Positions 37,440 through 46,597 of a stretch of 64,000 nt of DNA are shown here, one piece after another; within the stretch, counting starts at the first letter, position 1; every line of letters begins with the position of its first letter. This stretch comes from Saprospiraceae bacterium. Its GTDB lineage: Bacteria; Bacteroidota; Bacteroidia; Chitinophagales; Saprospiraceae. The notes under the pieces were generated by a model. That model saw only the letters and a program-made list of their open reading frames with translations, did no database searches and was not told the DNA's origin. The stretch is taken from the NCBI GenBank assembly GCA_022841345.1, contig JALHRR010000003.1, positions 62,001-126,000 of the forward strand, in the 5' to 3' direction. The translations under genes and the position numbers were made by a program.

Positions 37440-37730
37440 GTGATCAAGCGAATTGTAAAAATGAATTTCAGAGAAGAAGAAGTCCCATCCTTCATGGAAG
37501 TATTCGAAGCATCCAAACATGCCATCAGGTCCTTCCCCGGATGTCAGCACCTGGAATTGCTTCAATCCAAAACTGAAAAAAATATACTTTTCACTTTTTC
37601 AGTTTGGGAAAATGAAAGCGCTTTGGAAAATTACCGCCAATCAGAACTTTTCATCACAACCTGGAGGAAGACCAAAGTTTTATTTTCAGAAAAAGCAGAG
37701 GCATGGACTCTGGAAATGCTGCACCCATGA
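37440..37730 (+). CDS. Antibiotic biosynthesis monooxygenase (ABM) domain protein
   Basis: A small ferredoxin-like-fold protein: VIKRIVKMNFREEEVPSFME, a central FPGCQHLELL strand, and ENYRQSELFITTW near the end. Such dimeric proteins act as heme- or quinol-modifying monooxygenases or have unknown roles. A GTG at 37440 gives a family-sized protein of 96 residues starting on the first strand; an ATG at 37356 would add 28 residues that do not fit the family. Its stop overlaps the aroB start (ATGA), suggesting coupling. Confidence 0.72.
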   Translation: MIKRIVKMNFREEEVPSFMEVFEASKHAIRSFPGCQHLELLQSKTEKNILFTFSVWENESALENYRQSELFITTWRKTKVLFSEKAEAWTLEMLHP

Positions 37731-38803
37731 ATTCAATAGCGCCCCCAAGCTGGCCATGGAGCCCCATTTTATATGGTAACCTGAGCGAAATTCTAAAAGA
37801 AACTGAAATATTTAGAAGAGCAGATAGTTTGTTTATTCTGCTGGATGACAACACAGAAAAATTTTGCTTTCCTATACTTGCCCCTTTACTGGGGAATCTG
37901 AAATATACAACTATTGTGATCAGACCAGGAGAAGGAGAAAAGCAACTGGAAACCTGTCAGCAGATTTGGAAAGAGTTGATAGAAGGAGGATGCACCAGGC
38001 ATTCGCTGCTTATTAATCTGGGTGGTGGCGTGATAGGAGATATGGGTGGATTTTGTGCCGCAGTCTTCAAACGGGGGTTTGCACAGATTCAGATACCCAC
38101 CACATTATTGTCCCAGGTAGACGCTTCCATCGGCAATAAAACGGGAATTGATTTTATGCATTTCAAAAATATCATAGGTGCATTTTCTCCACCTGAAGCT
38201 ATCCTGATTGATCCTCAATTTTTACAAACTTTACCTTCAAGAGAATTAGTCAGCGGTCTGGCGGAATTGATCAAACATGCATTGATATATGATTTAAATT
38301 TATGGAACAAATGCCTGGGTTATGGAAAGGAATTAGCTTCTGCTGAGGTGCTGAGCAGTATGATTCCTCAAGCTGTCCGTATCAAATGCGATGTAGTCGA
38401 AAAAGACCCGGAGGAAAAAGGGCTGCGAAAAATACTGAACTTCGGGCATACAGCCGGGCATGGAATTGAGAGTGTTTTGCTGGAAGAAGGAAATCCGGTT
38501 TTGCATGGTGAAGCTGTTGCTGCGGGTATGATCATCGAAGCCAATATTTCCCGGCAGCTGGGATTGCTCGATGAGCCGAATTATCTGACCATCCAAACAT
38601 TTTTGTTTGATCTTTTTCCAAAAATTGATCTGAGTGCAGAACAAATAGAGAAAGCACTTGTATATATGCTTCAGGACAAAAAGAATAAAGGCAATTCGAT
38701 TTCGTTTACTTTGCTGCAATCTCCCGGAAAAGCAGTTTTTGATCGTATGTTAACAGAACCGGAACTCATTCGTCTGGCATTATTAGAATACAAAAGTCTG
38801 TAA
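37727..38803 (+). CDS. aroB: 3-dehydroquinate synthase
   Basis: A 358-residue NAD-dependent enzyme that closes the ring of DAHP, the second shikimate step. Motifs are RPGEGEKQLETCQQIWKEL, INLGGGVIGDMGGFCAAVFKRG, IPTTLLSQVDASIGNKTGID, LAELIKHALIYD and the zinc-ligand region LNFGHTAGHGIE. The frame opens at 37703 but ATG 37727 gives the ATGA overlap with the preceding ABM gene and a normal N-terminus. It faces aroA across a divergent region, so two shikimate genes lie within 4 kb. Confidence 0.95.
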   Translation: MNSIAPPSWPWSPILYGNLSEILKETEIFRRADSLFILLDDNTEKFCFPILAPLLGNLKYTTIVIRPGEGEKQLETCQQIWKELIEGGCTRHSLLINLGGGVIGDMGGFCAAVFKRGFAQIQIPTTLLSQVDASIGNKTGIDFMHFKNIIGAFSPPEAILIDPQFLQTLPSRELVSGLAELIKHALIYDLNLWNKCLGYGKELASAEVLSSMIPQAVRIKCDVVEKDPEEKGLRKILNFGHTAGHGIESVLLEEGNPVLHGEAVAAGMIIEANISRQLGLLDEPNYLTIQTFLFDLFPKIDLSAEQIEKALVYMLQDKKNKGNSISFTLLQSPGKAVFDRMLTEPELIRLALLEYKSL

Positions 38804-38829
38804 ATAAAGATAAGCCCCTGATTTCTCAT

Positions 38830-38837
38830 TACTTTTG
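38830..38837 (+). promoter_or_regulatory. -7 promoter element of the PBP1A gene
   Basis: TACTTTTG fits TAnnTTTG and lies 24 bases before the ATG at 38861. No good -33 TTG is present at the expected distance. Confidence 0.45.
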
Positions 38838-38860
38838 CACAAAATTCACTGACTATACTT

Positions 38861-41431
38861 ATGGCTCAAAGTAAAAGTAAACCCCCTCAACCTTCTGCAA
38901 CCCAGCAATTGTGGGCCAAGCGACTATGGAAGGCACTTGGTATTGGAATTGGATTTATGATATTAGTTTTTATCATACTTTCCTTTACGAAGCTTCCCAG
39001 TTTTGATGACCTGGAGAACCCCATTGATGTATATGCGAGTGATGTCATTGCTGCTGATGGTAAAGTGATCGGTCGTCATTTCAGCCAAAACAGAGTTCCT
39101 GTCATTTATGATTCTCTTAGTCCACATCTCGTTAATGCACTTATTGCAACTGAAGACGCACGTTTTTATTCTCATTCTGGAGTAGATTTCAAAGCTTTAA
39201 TCCGAGTTGGTTTCAGGACAATATTACTCCGTCAGAAAAGCGGAGGAGGAGGAAGTACCATTACTCAACAGCTTGCAAAAAGACTATTTTCTGACAGGGA
39301 TTTCAGCGGAATGAACCGCGTTTTCAGATATTTCAATCTTGTAGTCATCAAATTCAAGGAATGGATCGTTGCCGTCAAGCTGGAGCGAAGATATACAAAG
39401 GAGGAAATTATAGCCATGTATTTTAATGAAGTGGATTTTATACATGATGCATATGGGATTCAATCCGCTGCCGAGACCTATTTTGGCAAAAATCAGCAGG
39501 ATTTAAGTATTGAAGAGGCAGCAATGTTGGTGGGTATGCTAAAAAACCCTGCCTTATATAATCCGATGCGCAGACCCGAAATAGCCCAGGAAAGAAGAAA
39601 TACTGTTCTTAATCAGATGCGTAAAGCTGGCCACATCAACAGAGAAGAACTGGACTCTCTTAAGTTGATCGATATTGATATGGGGCGCTTCAAAAGAGCC
39701 ACTCACAGTGAAGGTCTAGCCAGATACTTTATGATGGAGGTAAAAAGAGAGGTTGAAAAGATCCTGAATGACCCTGAGCATCGCAAACCGGATGGTTCTA
39801 AATACAATATTTACCGCGACGGTCTGAAGATTTATACCACTATTGATACCCGTATGCAACAGTATGCGGAAGAAGCAATGGTCGAGCATATGACAGAAGT
39901 TCAGAAAAGATATAATCAGGAATGGAAAAACAGAGATCCGTGGAAGGACGGTGCAGACAATGCACAAAAGGAGCTTCGTCAGGAAGTGTTAAAATCTCAG
40001 GTAAGAAATTCTGAAAGATACAGAGACTTGAGGAGCTATCATATGGACGATGTGCTTGCAAAAATTTCAGATAATTTTAGTGATATCAAACTCAGCGACC
40101 GTGATCTTGAATTGATGCATGAAGAGCGTTCTTCAAAAGGTACTTTCGTTGCTTTACAAAAGCAAAACAGAATCAATTCTGACAGAGTCTCCAAACTGGA
40201 GCGTATCATGAAATCTGATTCATGGGAAGAGTTGAGTGCTGCCTGGCTGACATTTCAGGAGCAAATGAAGAAGGATTTTGAAACAAAAGTAAAAATGAAG
40301 GTTTTTGCTTACAATCCTCCCACATTTGAAAAGGACACACTGATGTCCCCGCTGGATTCAGTTCGGTATCACAGAATGATTATGCAAGCCGGGGTATTGG
40401 CTGTAGAACCTTCCACCGGATATATCAAGGCATGGGTAGGCGGGGTCAATTACAGATACTTCCAATATGATCATATCCGCTCCAGCAGACAAGTAGGTTC
40501 TACTTTCAAGCCATTTGTGTATGCTGCCGCGATTGCTAATTATGGAATTTCTCCATGCTTTCCGGTACAGGACATACAATATACGATCAGCAAGGATGAA
40601 GGAAATTTTGGTTTGCTGGAGTCATGGTCTCCCAAAAATTCTGAAGGCAAATTTACAAATACCAGCATGACACTGTATTCTGGTCTTCGCAATTCAGTGA
40701 ACTCTGTATCTGTCTTCTTAATGAAGCAATTAGGTGATACAGAGCCTATTCGTGGCATGCTGCATTCTATGGGAATTGATAGTACAGAAAAAAGGCAGGA
40801 TGGGGGATACAGATTACCCAAATCTCCTTCCATATGTTTGGGAGCTGCTGATTTGTCAGTGTTTGAAATGACGGGAGCATACGCCACTTTTGCCAACAAT
40901 GGTGTCTTTAAAAAACCTCAATTTATCACACATATAGAAGATCATACCGGGCGGGTTGTTTACCGGGCAGTAGCTGAAGAGACGGTGGCTCTTCCATCTG
41001 AGGCAAATTATGTTATGGTGGATTTGCTCAAAAATGCCTCCGGCGGAGCCCCCGGAATAGGCTCTTTGAAAAGTGAGGCTGGTGGAAAAACAGGAACAAC
41101 CAATGATCACGTGGATGGTTGGTTTATGGGAATCACTCCGGGACTTGTGGTGGGAACCTGGGTGGGAGGTGAAGATCGCTGGATCAGATTCAGATCATTT
41201 GCCAATGGTCAGGGAAGTCGTATGGCCAGACCTATTTTTGCCGGATTAATGAAGAGGATTGAAGCAGATAGTCAGGTGGATTATGACCCTAAACTGCGAT
41301 TTTTTGTTCCTCCTGAACCCCGTGCCATCGTCACAAAATGCAATGAATATCGCAACCCCTTATATGACAAAGTGAATTCTTCCGGTGAATATGATGAGAT
41401 TGATGAAGATTTCAAGATGGAGGAATTCTGA
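38861..41431 (+). CDS. mrcA: Class A penicillin-binding protein 1A
   Basis: An 856-residue bifunctional peptidoglycan synthase of the inner membrane. A short cytoplasmic N-terminus precedes one transmembrane helix (about 26-44). The GT51 transglycosylase domain has the catalytic Glu98 in TEDARFYSH and the GGGGSTITQQLAKRLF motif. The transpeptidase has STFK with Ser547/Lys550, SVN at 612-614 and KTGT at 743-746. All catalytic motifs are intact. The C-terminus ends in a short acidic tail. Length is normal for PBP1A. It likely forms its own transcription unit. Confidence 0.94.
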   Translation: MAQSKSKPPQPSATQQLWAKRLWKALGIGIGFMILVFIILSFTKLPSFDDLENPIDVYASDVIAADGKVIGRHFSQNRVPVIYDSLSPHLVNALIATEDARFYSHSGVDFKALIRVGFRTILLRQKSGGGGSTITQQLAKRLFSDRDFSGMNRVFRYFNLVVIKFKEWIVAVKLERRYTKEEIIAMYFNEVDFIHDAYGIQSAAETYFGKNQQDLSIEEAAMLVGMLKNPALYNPMRRPEIAQERRNTVLNQMRKAGHINREELDSLKLIDIDMGRFKRATHSEGLARYFMMEVKREVEKILNDPEHRKPDGSKYNIYRDGLKIYTTIDTRMQQYAEEAMVEHMTEVQKRYNQEWKNRDPWKDGADNAQKELRQEVLKSQVRNSERYRDLRSYHMDDVLAKISDNFSDIKLSDRDLELMHEERSSKGTFVALQKQNRINSDRVSKLERIMKSDSWEELSAAWLTFQEQMKKDFETKVKMKVFAYNPPTFEKDTLMSPLDSVRYHRMIMQAGVLAVEPSTGYIKAWVGGVNYRYFQYDHIRSSRQVGSTFKPFVYAAAIANYGISPCFPVQDIQYTISKDEGNFGLLESWSPKNSEGKFTNTSMTLYSGLRNSVNSVSVFLMKQLGDTEPIRGMLHSMGIDSTEKRQDGGYRLPKSPSICLGAADLSVFEMTGAYATFANNGVFKKPQFITHIEDHTGRVVYRAVAEETVALPSEANYVMVDLLKNASGGAPGIGSLKSEAGGKTGTTNDHVDGWFMGITPGLVVGTWVGGEDRWIRFRSFANGQGSRMARPIFAGLMKRIEADSQVDYDPKLRFFVPPEPRAIVTKCNEYRNPLYDKVNSSGEYDEIDEDFKMEEF

Positions 41432-41575
41432 TAAATTCTTTCAAATGTGTATTTTCACGCTGCTAATGATGTGAGATTTTCCGTGTGTTTACAGGGATGA
41501 TCGCATATCTGGCCCGATTGGAATAATTTATCTAAAACATTTACGGACTCCGGCCCGGATCTATCGTTTCAAAGT

Positions 41576-43594
41576 ATGCGGAAATTGCTGTTTCTATTGC
41601 TCCTGGCTTTTATGATAAGCTGCGTTCCGGCCAAAAAAGAGCCGCCATCCCCTGAAGCACTAACATTTATACCCAATTTTGCAGAAACAAAGCATCAGAT
41701 AATTTTCAACTGGCAGGACAAATCAGCTTCTGACAGCTTATATCAGTTTCTACTGGACGAGTCGCCGCAAATCCGTTACTTAGCAGCTATGGCTTTCGGG
41801 TCCAACAGGGACTCCAGTGCAGTACCCAAATTAATCCCCCTGCTATCTGATTCTTCCATTGCTGTCCGAATAGCTGCTGCTTATTCCCTGGGCCAGATAG
41901 GTAAAATTGAAGCAGAAAAGCCATTGACAGATGCATTTATTCACCATGACTCTGTGCCCGGATTTCAGAAACTTAATGGAACTATTCTGGAAGCTCTTGG
42001 CAAATGCGGATCTTCTCAAACGCTCAAACTGATAACTGAGACAAGTACCTATGTGCCTTCCGATACTTTAATACTACTGGGTCAGGCAAGAGGAATATTC
42101 CAGTTCATGCTGCGCAATATCACCCTGCCCACAGGGACCGATATTATGATTTCATTCTTAAGCAATCCATCGGTGGATACCAGTACCCAGTTATTAGCTG
42201 CCTATTATTTGCACCGTGGTAAAAATCTGAATCTGGAAGAGAAATGGCCTGCATTACTAACTGCTTACAATAATCAAAAATCAGTCAATGTCAGGATGTA
42301 CCTGGTCAGCGCGCTGGGAAAAACAAAAAATGAAAGAGCTTTTGCGACGCTTAAATCCATCATCGAAGATGAATCCGATGATTACAGAGTGCGAGTCAAT
42401 GCCATTAAAGCACTTCAATATTTGGAATATGTTCCTGCAGAGCCCTTGATTGCCCTGATGATTCAACATCAAAATCCGCACATCGCCCTGACCGCAGCAG
42501 AGTATTTTCTGCAATTCGGACAGGCTGAACGGGGCTCTTACTATCAGGAGCTGGCCTATAAAATGAATCCTGCCGCATGGGAGGCATATTACACAATGTT
42601 TGCAGCAGCCCAAAAATATATTCCTTCTTTTTACAAAGAGCCTAAGGCTGCCATGACTGCATTTCTGAAGGAAAAACTTGAAAAAGAAAGCAACCATGTA
42701 ATCAAAAGAAAAATTCTGGCGGCACTCGGATATGACATGAATAATATGGTTTTCCTGAAAGAGATTATGGTTTCTTTGGAACCGGTTCCTGTCAGATCCG
42801 CCGCCGTAGAAGCGATGGGTATCCTCTCCTCTCATCCTGAATTCAATGCCTTTTTTAAGTCCTTCGCTATTGATTCACGTAATTTTATGGCCAGGTATTT
42901 ACTGCAATTATGTGAAAACCCCCGTTCTCCTTTAATTGCTGTGGCAGCTTCAGTGTTAAGTAATCCTGAAAACAATCTTAAGATTTACATACCTGATTCT
43001 ACTGATTTAGAGCTTGTGCTGGACAGCCTTAAAATGCCCGTACAAATTGAAGACTATGTCGAATTGCGTAATCTTATTAATAGCATAAAAGGTATAACTA
43101 CACCCCCTTCCTTCAAACCTGCTTTCAATCACCCCATTGAGTGGGTAGTTTTGCAACAGATCGCTGACACTTCAAAAGTGGTACTCAAGACCAATAGAGG
43201 TGATATTTCTTTAGAATTGTATAAAAATATTGCACCCGGTACAGTATTGAGTTTTCAAAAACTGATAGAACAAGGGTTTTATAAAGGCAAAATATTTCAT
43301 AGAGTTGTACCCAATTTTGTCATTCAGGGTGGTTGTACACGAGGTGATGGATTCGGAAGTTTGGATTTTACCCTCCGATCGGAATTGCCACCTGTGTATT
43401 TTGAATCTGAAGGTCTTCTTGGTATGGCATCTGCGGGGGCGGATACGGAAAGTCAACAGTTCTTTATCACCCATTCTGCTACTCCACACCTTACGGGGAA
43501 ATACACCATTTTTGGAAAAGTCACCCAGGGTATGGATATTGTGCACCAGATAAGAGCAGGTGATATCATTCAGGATATGATCTGGGTTCAATAA
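41576..43594 (+). CDS. HEAT-repeat lipoprotein with C-terminal cyclophilin domain
   Basis: A 672-residue lipoprotein (signal MRKLLFLLLLAFMIS, Cys16). The body (about 50-460) has repeated helical pairs of HEAT/PBS-lyase type, for example PLLSDSSIAVRIAAAYSLGQIG and SDDYRVRVNAIKALQYL. The last ~140 residues (from about 530) are a cyclophilin-type prolyl isomerase: VLKTNRGDISLELYKNIAPG, GKIFHRVVPNFVIQGG, ESQQFFITHSATPHLTGKYT, FGKVTQGMDIV. The layout suggests an outer-membrane- or periplasm-anchored folding helper with a scaffold for a partner protein. The gene is followed 39 bases later by gcvT. Confidence 0.85.
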   Translation: MRKLLFLLLLAFMISCVPAKKEPPSPEALTFIPNFAETKHQIIFNWQDKSASDSLYQFLLDESPQIRYLAAMAFGSNRDSSAVPKLIPLLSDSSIAVRIAAAYSLGQIGKIEAEKPLTDAFIHHDSVPGFQKLNGTILEALGKCGSSQTLKLITETSTYVPSDTLILLGQARGIFQFMLRNITLPTGTDIMISFLSNPSVDTSTQLLAAYYLHRGKNLNLEEKWPALLTAYNNQKSVNVRMYLVSALGKTKNERAFATLKSIIEDESDDYRVRVNAIKALQYLEYVPAEPLIALMIQHQNPHIALTAAEYFLQFGQAERGSYYQELAYKMNPAAWEAYYTMFAAAQKYIPSFYKEPKAAMTAFLKEKLEKESNHVIKRKILAALGYDMNNMVFLKEIMVSLEPVPVRSAAVEAMGILSSHPEFNAFFKSFAIDSRNFMARYLLQLCENPRSPLIAVAASVLSNPENNLKIYIPDSTDLELVLDSLKMPVQIEDYVELRNLINSIKGITTPPSFKPAFNHPIEWVVLQQIADTSKVVLKTNRGDISLELYKNIAPGTVLSFQKLIEQGFYKGKIFHRVVPNFVIQGGCTRGDGFGSLDFTLRSELPPVYFESEGLLGMASAGADTESQQFFITHSATPHLTGKYTIFGKVTQGMDIVHQIRAGDIIQDMIWVQ

Positions 43595-43633
43595 ATCTAT
43601 TAAAAAATCAATACAAAAACAGAACATCATACA

Positions 43634-44746
43634 ATGATCAAAAACACACCATTGACAGCCATTCATGAAGCATTACAGGCCAAAATGGCTGAGTTTGCAG
43701 GATATAATATGCCCATTTCTTATAAAGGAATTATAGAAGAACACCTTAATATCAGAAATAATGTGGGGGTGTTTGATGTCTCTCACATGGGAGAATTCAT
43801 AGTCAGAGGAAGACAGGCGCTTCCATTTTTACAATTAGTCACCAGCAATGATGTTTCAAAACTGGAGATTGGCGATGTTCAGTATTCCTGTCTGCCAAAC
43901 AAGGAGGGAGGGATCGTGGACGACTTGCTGGTTTATCGGCTTACAGAAGAGATGTGCAGCGAAGGCGAGCAATCATATATGCTGGTCGTCAATGCGTCCA
44001 ATATAGAGAAAGACTGGAACTGGCTGGAAGGGCACAAGTCCGGATTTGAGGTAGATATGATCAATATCTCGGAAGAAACCGGATTGATTGCCGTACAAGG
44101 CCCCAAAGCAGCGGAGGCGCTACAATCATTGACAAATATGGATCTTGCCGGAATGAAATATTATACATTTGAAAAAGGTCGTTTTGCCGGTCTTGAAAAT
44201 GTATTGGTGTCAGCTACAGGGTATACAGGCTCCGGTGGATTTGAAATATACTGTGCTTCCGGACAATTGGTGGAGGTTTGGAATGCTGTATTTGAAGCAG
44301 GAAAAGCGCTGAATATACAGCCGGCAGGCCTCGGTTGCAGAGACACATTAAGGCTGGAAATGGGATTCTGTCTGTACGGAAATGATATTGATGATACGAC
44401 TTCTCCATTGGAAGCAGGGTTGGGATGGATCACCAAATTGCAAAAAGGAAACTTTCATTCCTCCGAAATTATGACACAACAAAAAGAAAGTGGTGTTGTT
44501 AAGAAGCTTGTGGGTTTTGAGGTCAATGACAGGAGAGTTCCGAGACATGGATATCCCATAGTTGACGCTACAGGCAGTGTTATTGGAGAAGTTACTTCGG
44601 GAACTATGTCACCCAGTCTTGAAAAGCCTATCGGCATGGGTTACGTCAGGACGGAATTTGCAAAAGCGGGAACAGAAATATTTGTTCAGGCAGGATCTAA
44701 AAATCTGGCTGCAAGTGTTGTGAAGCTCCCGTTTTTAACAAAATAA
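43634..44746 (+). CDS. gcvT: Glycine cleavage system T protein (aminomethyltransferase)
   Basis: A 370-residue folate enzyme that takes the aminomethyl group from lipoylated H protein, releasing ammonia and forming methylene-tetrahydrofolate. Motifs: [34 protein letters not shown], the folate-binding region [30 protein letters not shown] and [20 protein letters not shown]. Length is standard. gcvP and gcvH are not in the window. It may be cotranscribed with the preceding lipoprotein, and the GbsR-like regulator lies 37 bases downstream. Confidence 0.96.
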   Translation: MIKNTPLTAIHEALQAKMAEFAGYNMPISYKGIIEEHLNIRNNVGVFDVSHMGEFIVRGRQALPFLQLVTSNDVSKLEIGDVQYSCLPNKEGGIVDDLLVYRLTEEMCSEGEQSYMLVVNASNIEKDWNWLEGHKSGFEVDMINISEETGLIAVQGPKAAEALQSLTNMDLAGMKYYTFEKGRFAGLENVLVSATGYTGSGGFEIYCASGQLVEVWNAVFEAGKALNIQPAGLGCRDTLRLEMGFCLYGNDIDDTTSPLEAGLGWITKLQKGNFHSSEIMTQQKESGVVKKLVGFEVNDRRVPRHGYPIVDATGSVIGEVTSGTMSPSLEKPIGMGYVRTEFAKAGTEIFVQAGSKNLAASVVKLPFLTK

Positions 44747-44783
44747 TATCGGTAGCGTTTTATGTTTTATAAATGAGTCTATC

Positions 44784-45287
44784 ATGCAACTGAAAGAAGC
44801 AAAAGCCAGGTTTATACATACCTGGGGACAGCAGGGAGTGAGTTGGGGGATATGCAGAACGATGGCTCAGGTGCACGCCTTGCTTTTGATTTCATGCAAA
44901 CCTCTATGTGCGGACCAGATCATGGAAGAACTCAACATTTCCAGGGGTAATGCAAATATGAATATCCGTGCATTGATGGATTGGGGCCTCATTTACAAAG
45001 TACCCAAAGAAGGTCCTGACCGAAAGGAATATTTCGCCGCCGAAAAACAAATGACAGTAGTCTTTAAGCAAATTGTCAAACAACGCAAAAAGAAAGAACT
45101 CGATCCGATTATCGATCTGCTTGATGAATGTGAAGATCTCAAATCAAGCTGCCCCGAATCTCAGGAATTCAGCAAAATGGTAACGGAACTCAAATCGTTT
45201 TCACAGAAAGCAGATATGGCTCTGGACAACCTCATCAAACTGGATAGTCACTGGCTTTCAGGAACACTGCTGAGGATGATAAAGTAG
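44784..45287 (+). CDS. GbsR/MarR-family transcriptional regulator
   Basis: A 167-residue DNA-binding protein. The winged helix spans about residues 15-75 (GICRTMAQVHALLLISCKPL, then the recognition region LNISRGNANMNIRALMDWGLI) with a KEGPDRKEYFAAE wing. A helical C-terminal region (about 80-167) probably mediates dimerisation. The family includes GbsR, a repressor of choline uptake and glycine-betaine synthesis. No choline or betaine genes are in the window; the upstream neighbour is gcvT. Its target is unknown. Confidence 0.83.
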   Translation: MQLKEAKARFIHTWGQQGVSWGICRTMAQVHALLLISCKPLCADQIMEELNISRGNANMNIRALMDWGLIYKVPKEGPDRKEYFAAEKQMTVVFKQIVKQRKKKELDPIIDLLDECEDLKSSCPESQEFSKMVTELKSFSQKADMALDNLIKLDSHWLSGTLLRMIK

Positions 45288-45291
45288 TAAA

Positions 45292-45636
45292 TCATTCCAA
45301 AAATTCATTCTCATAAATTAAAATTATTAATCTCTCGAGTTCAGACAGATCTTGAGTAGCAAAGTAAATTCGTTCTAATTTTATTCCATGATAAACATGG
45401 ATAATATAGTTTCTGAATGAGCGGGGAATATGCCATGGATAATTGTATTTGCTCAAAATTTGATTATCGATATATCTGATAGCTTCTCCAATAATTAAGA
45501 ATTGAAATTGAACGGCACTTTGAATTTGTGAATCTACCATAAATGCTGCTTCATCAACGTCAAGGACAAATTCCCGAATCAACCCGATTGCTTTAAGTAT
45601 ATGTTCAACTCTTTCTTTAGGAGTAGGCTTATCCAT
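45292..45636 (-). CDS. hepT: HepT-like toxin (HEPN/DUF86 ribonuclease)
   Basis: A 114-residue all-helical protein of the HEPN/DUF86 family. It contains the RX4HXY catalytic motif as R75, H80, Y82 (RNYIIHVY), used by HepT toxins to cut RNA. The long N-terminal helices, including EHILKAIGLI, fit HepT. It overlaps the upstream MntA-like gene by 8 bases in the same orientation, the standard layout of type VII HepT/MntA modules. In characterised pairs the antitoxin adds AMP residues to the toxin tyrosine to silence it. Confidence 0.87.
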   Translation of the reverse strand: MDKPTPKERVEHILKAIGLIREFVLDVDEAAFMVDSQIQSAVQFQFLIIGEAIRYIDNQILSKYNYPWHIPRSFRNYIIHVYHGIKLERIYFATQDLSELERLIILIYENEFLE

Positions 45637-46213
45637 AGATTTTAATCATATCTGCTTCTGCTGATTTCAATGCAAAATCTTTCAAACAGTCTTTTTCCAC
45701 CAGATCCACTTTTCTATTGACCATTTGCTCTATTTTATAAGCAATATCCACCAAATCAAAAAAGGAGTAATTTTGCTTATCATTCATTTCCACCATTATA
45801 TCTACATCACTTTTCACATTTTCCTCCCCGCGCGCCACTGAACCAAATAACCATGCTTTTGCTACCCGGCCATCGTTTTCGATTATAGTCTGAATATAGG
45901 GGATTATCACAACTCTTAGAGGTTTACTCGCGTACACCATTTGCTCCTCTGCAGCTTGCAAAGCCTCTATAGCGTTCTCTTCTCCATCCAGCTCCCGCAA
46001 GACTTTATCAGATAACCATGGCACCAATAATTCTTTTTCTTCTACTTCATAATAAGCCGCCAGCTTCAATACCATTTCCCGGCTTGCAGGGCGCAATCCT
46101 CTTTCTATTTTACTTAAAATGGCCTGATCAATATCAAGAAAGGCAGCCACCACTCGCAATGGCAATTTCTTTTCCTCCCTCAACTTTCGTAATTTCTCCT
46201 GGAGACTATTCAT
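45629..46213 (-). CDS. mntA: HTH-MNT fusion antitoxin (MntA-like nucleotidyltransferase)
   Basis: A 194-residue fusion. Residues 1-60 are an XRE/Cro-type helix-turn-helix (LPLRVVAAFLDIDQAILSKI with the ERGLRP turn). A linker leads to the MNT nucleotidyltransferase domain (from about 105) with GSX10DXD: G124, S125, D136, D138. In known systems MntA AMPylates HepT. The added HTH would let the antitoxin also repress its own operon. A palindrome of TTTGACA half-sites overlaps the promoter and start codon. Most MntA proteins lack such a DNA-binding domain, though HTH-MNT fusions exist. Confidence 0.87.
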   Translation of the reverse strand: MNSLQEKLRKLREEKKLPLRVVAAFLDIDQAILSKIERGLRPASREMVLKLAAYYEVEEKELLVPWLSDKVLRELDGEENAIEALQAAEEQMVYASKPLRVVIIPYIQTIIENDGRVAKAWLFGSVARGEENVKSDVDIMVEMNDKQNYSFFDLVDIAYKIEQMVNRKVDLVEKDCLKDFALKSAEADMIKIYG

Positions 46214-46246
46214 TTGACAAAAATTGTTTTGACATATTTTGTCAAA
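46213..46246 (-). promoter_or_regulatory. Putative operator of the HepT/MntA operon
   Basis: TTTGACATATTTTGTCAAA (46228-46246) is a palindrome with 7-bp arms and a 5-base centre. A third half-site TTTGACA at 46213-46219 abuts the start codon, 15 bases from the first. This is the kind of site bound by XRE-type proteins; binding by the MntA HTH is inferred. Confidence 0.65.
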
Positions 46247-46250
46247 TATA
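46243..46250 (-). promoter_or_regulatory. -7 promoter element of the HepT/MntA operon
   Basis: TATATTTG on the minus strand matches TAnnTTTG exactly. Its TTTG is also the first half-site of the palindrome, so a bound repressor would block the promoter. The start codon is about 30 bases downstream. Confidence 0.5.
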
Positions 46251-46597
46251 CAGTATTTTGTTGAGACAGTTTGATTAATACTTGCTTAATAAATCTTAAA
46301 AGCAGAAAAATTCAGTTCGTTTCAATCCTCTCAATCTTCCCAAACTCTACCCAAAATATTCGCACTCATCAAGGGCTGATGATTGGCTGTTCAGTTGTTG
46401 CTTGGCTGTTTCATTCGCTAATTCGCTAATTCACTAATTTCTTCCGCACTCTCCACTCCATCCCCTCCACTCACACCATCAATCTCTTTCAATCTCACCC
46501 ACACTTCCTCTCTCAACACTCATAACCAGCACCCTTCAATCTCCATCAATCTCCATCAATCCCATCAATCCCATCAATCTCCCCTCACTCACACCCA
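46251..46597. repeat. Low-complexity spacer with short tandem repeats
   Basis: No gene is seen. ATTCGCTA occurs twice plus a variant ATTCACTA (46413-46436). Near the end CAATCTCCAT occurs twice (46537-46556) and CAATCCCAT twice (46557-46574). Other stretches are CACTCACACC/CAATCTC words, as in the other spacers of the window. Confidence 0.65.

Noticed and set aside
46413-46580. Possible CRISPR-like array from repeated short units
   Set aside because: The units are 8-10 bases in direct tandem without unique spacers, so this is a microsatellite; no cas genes are present.
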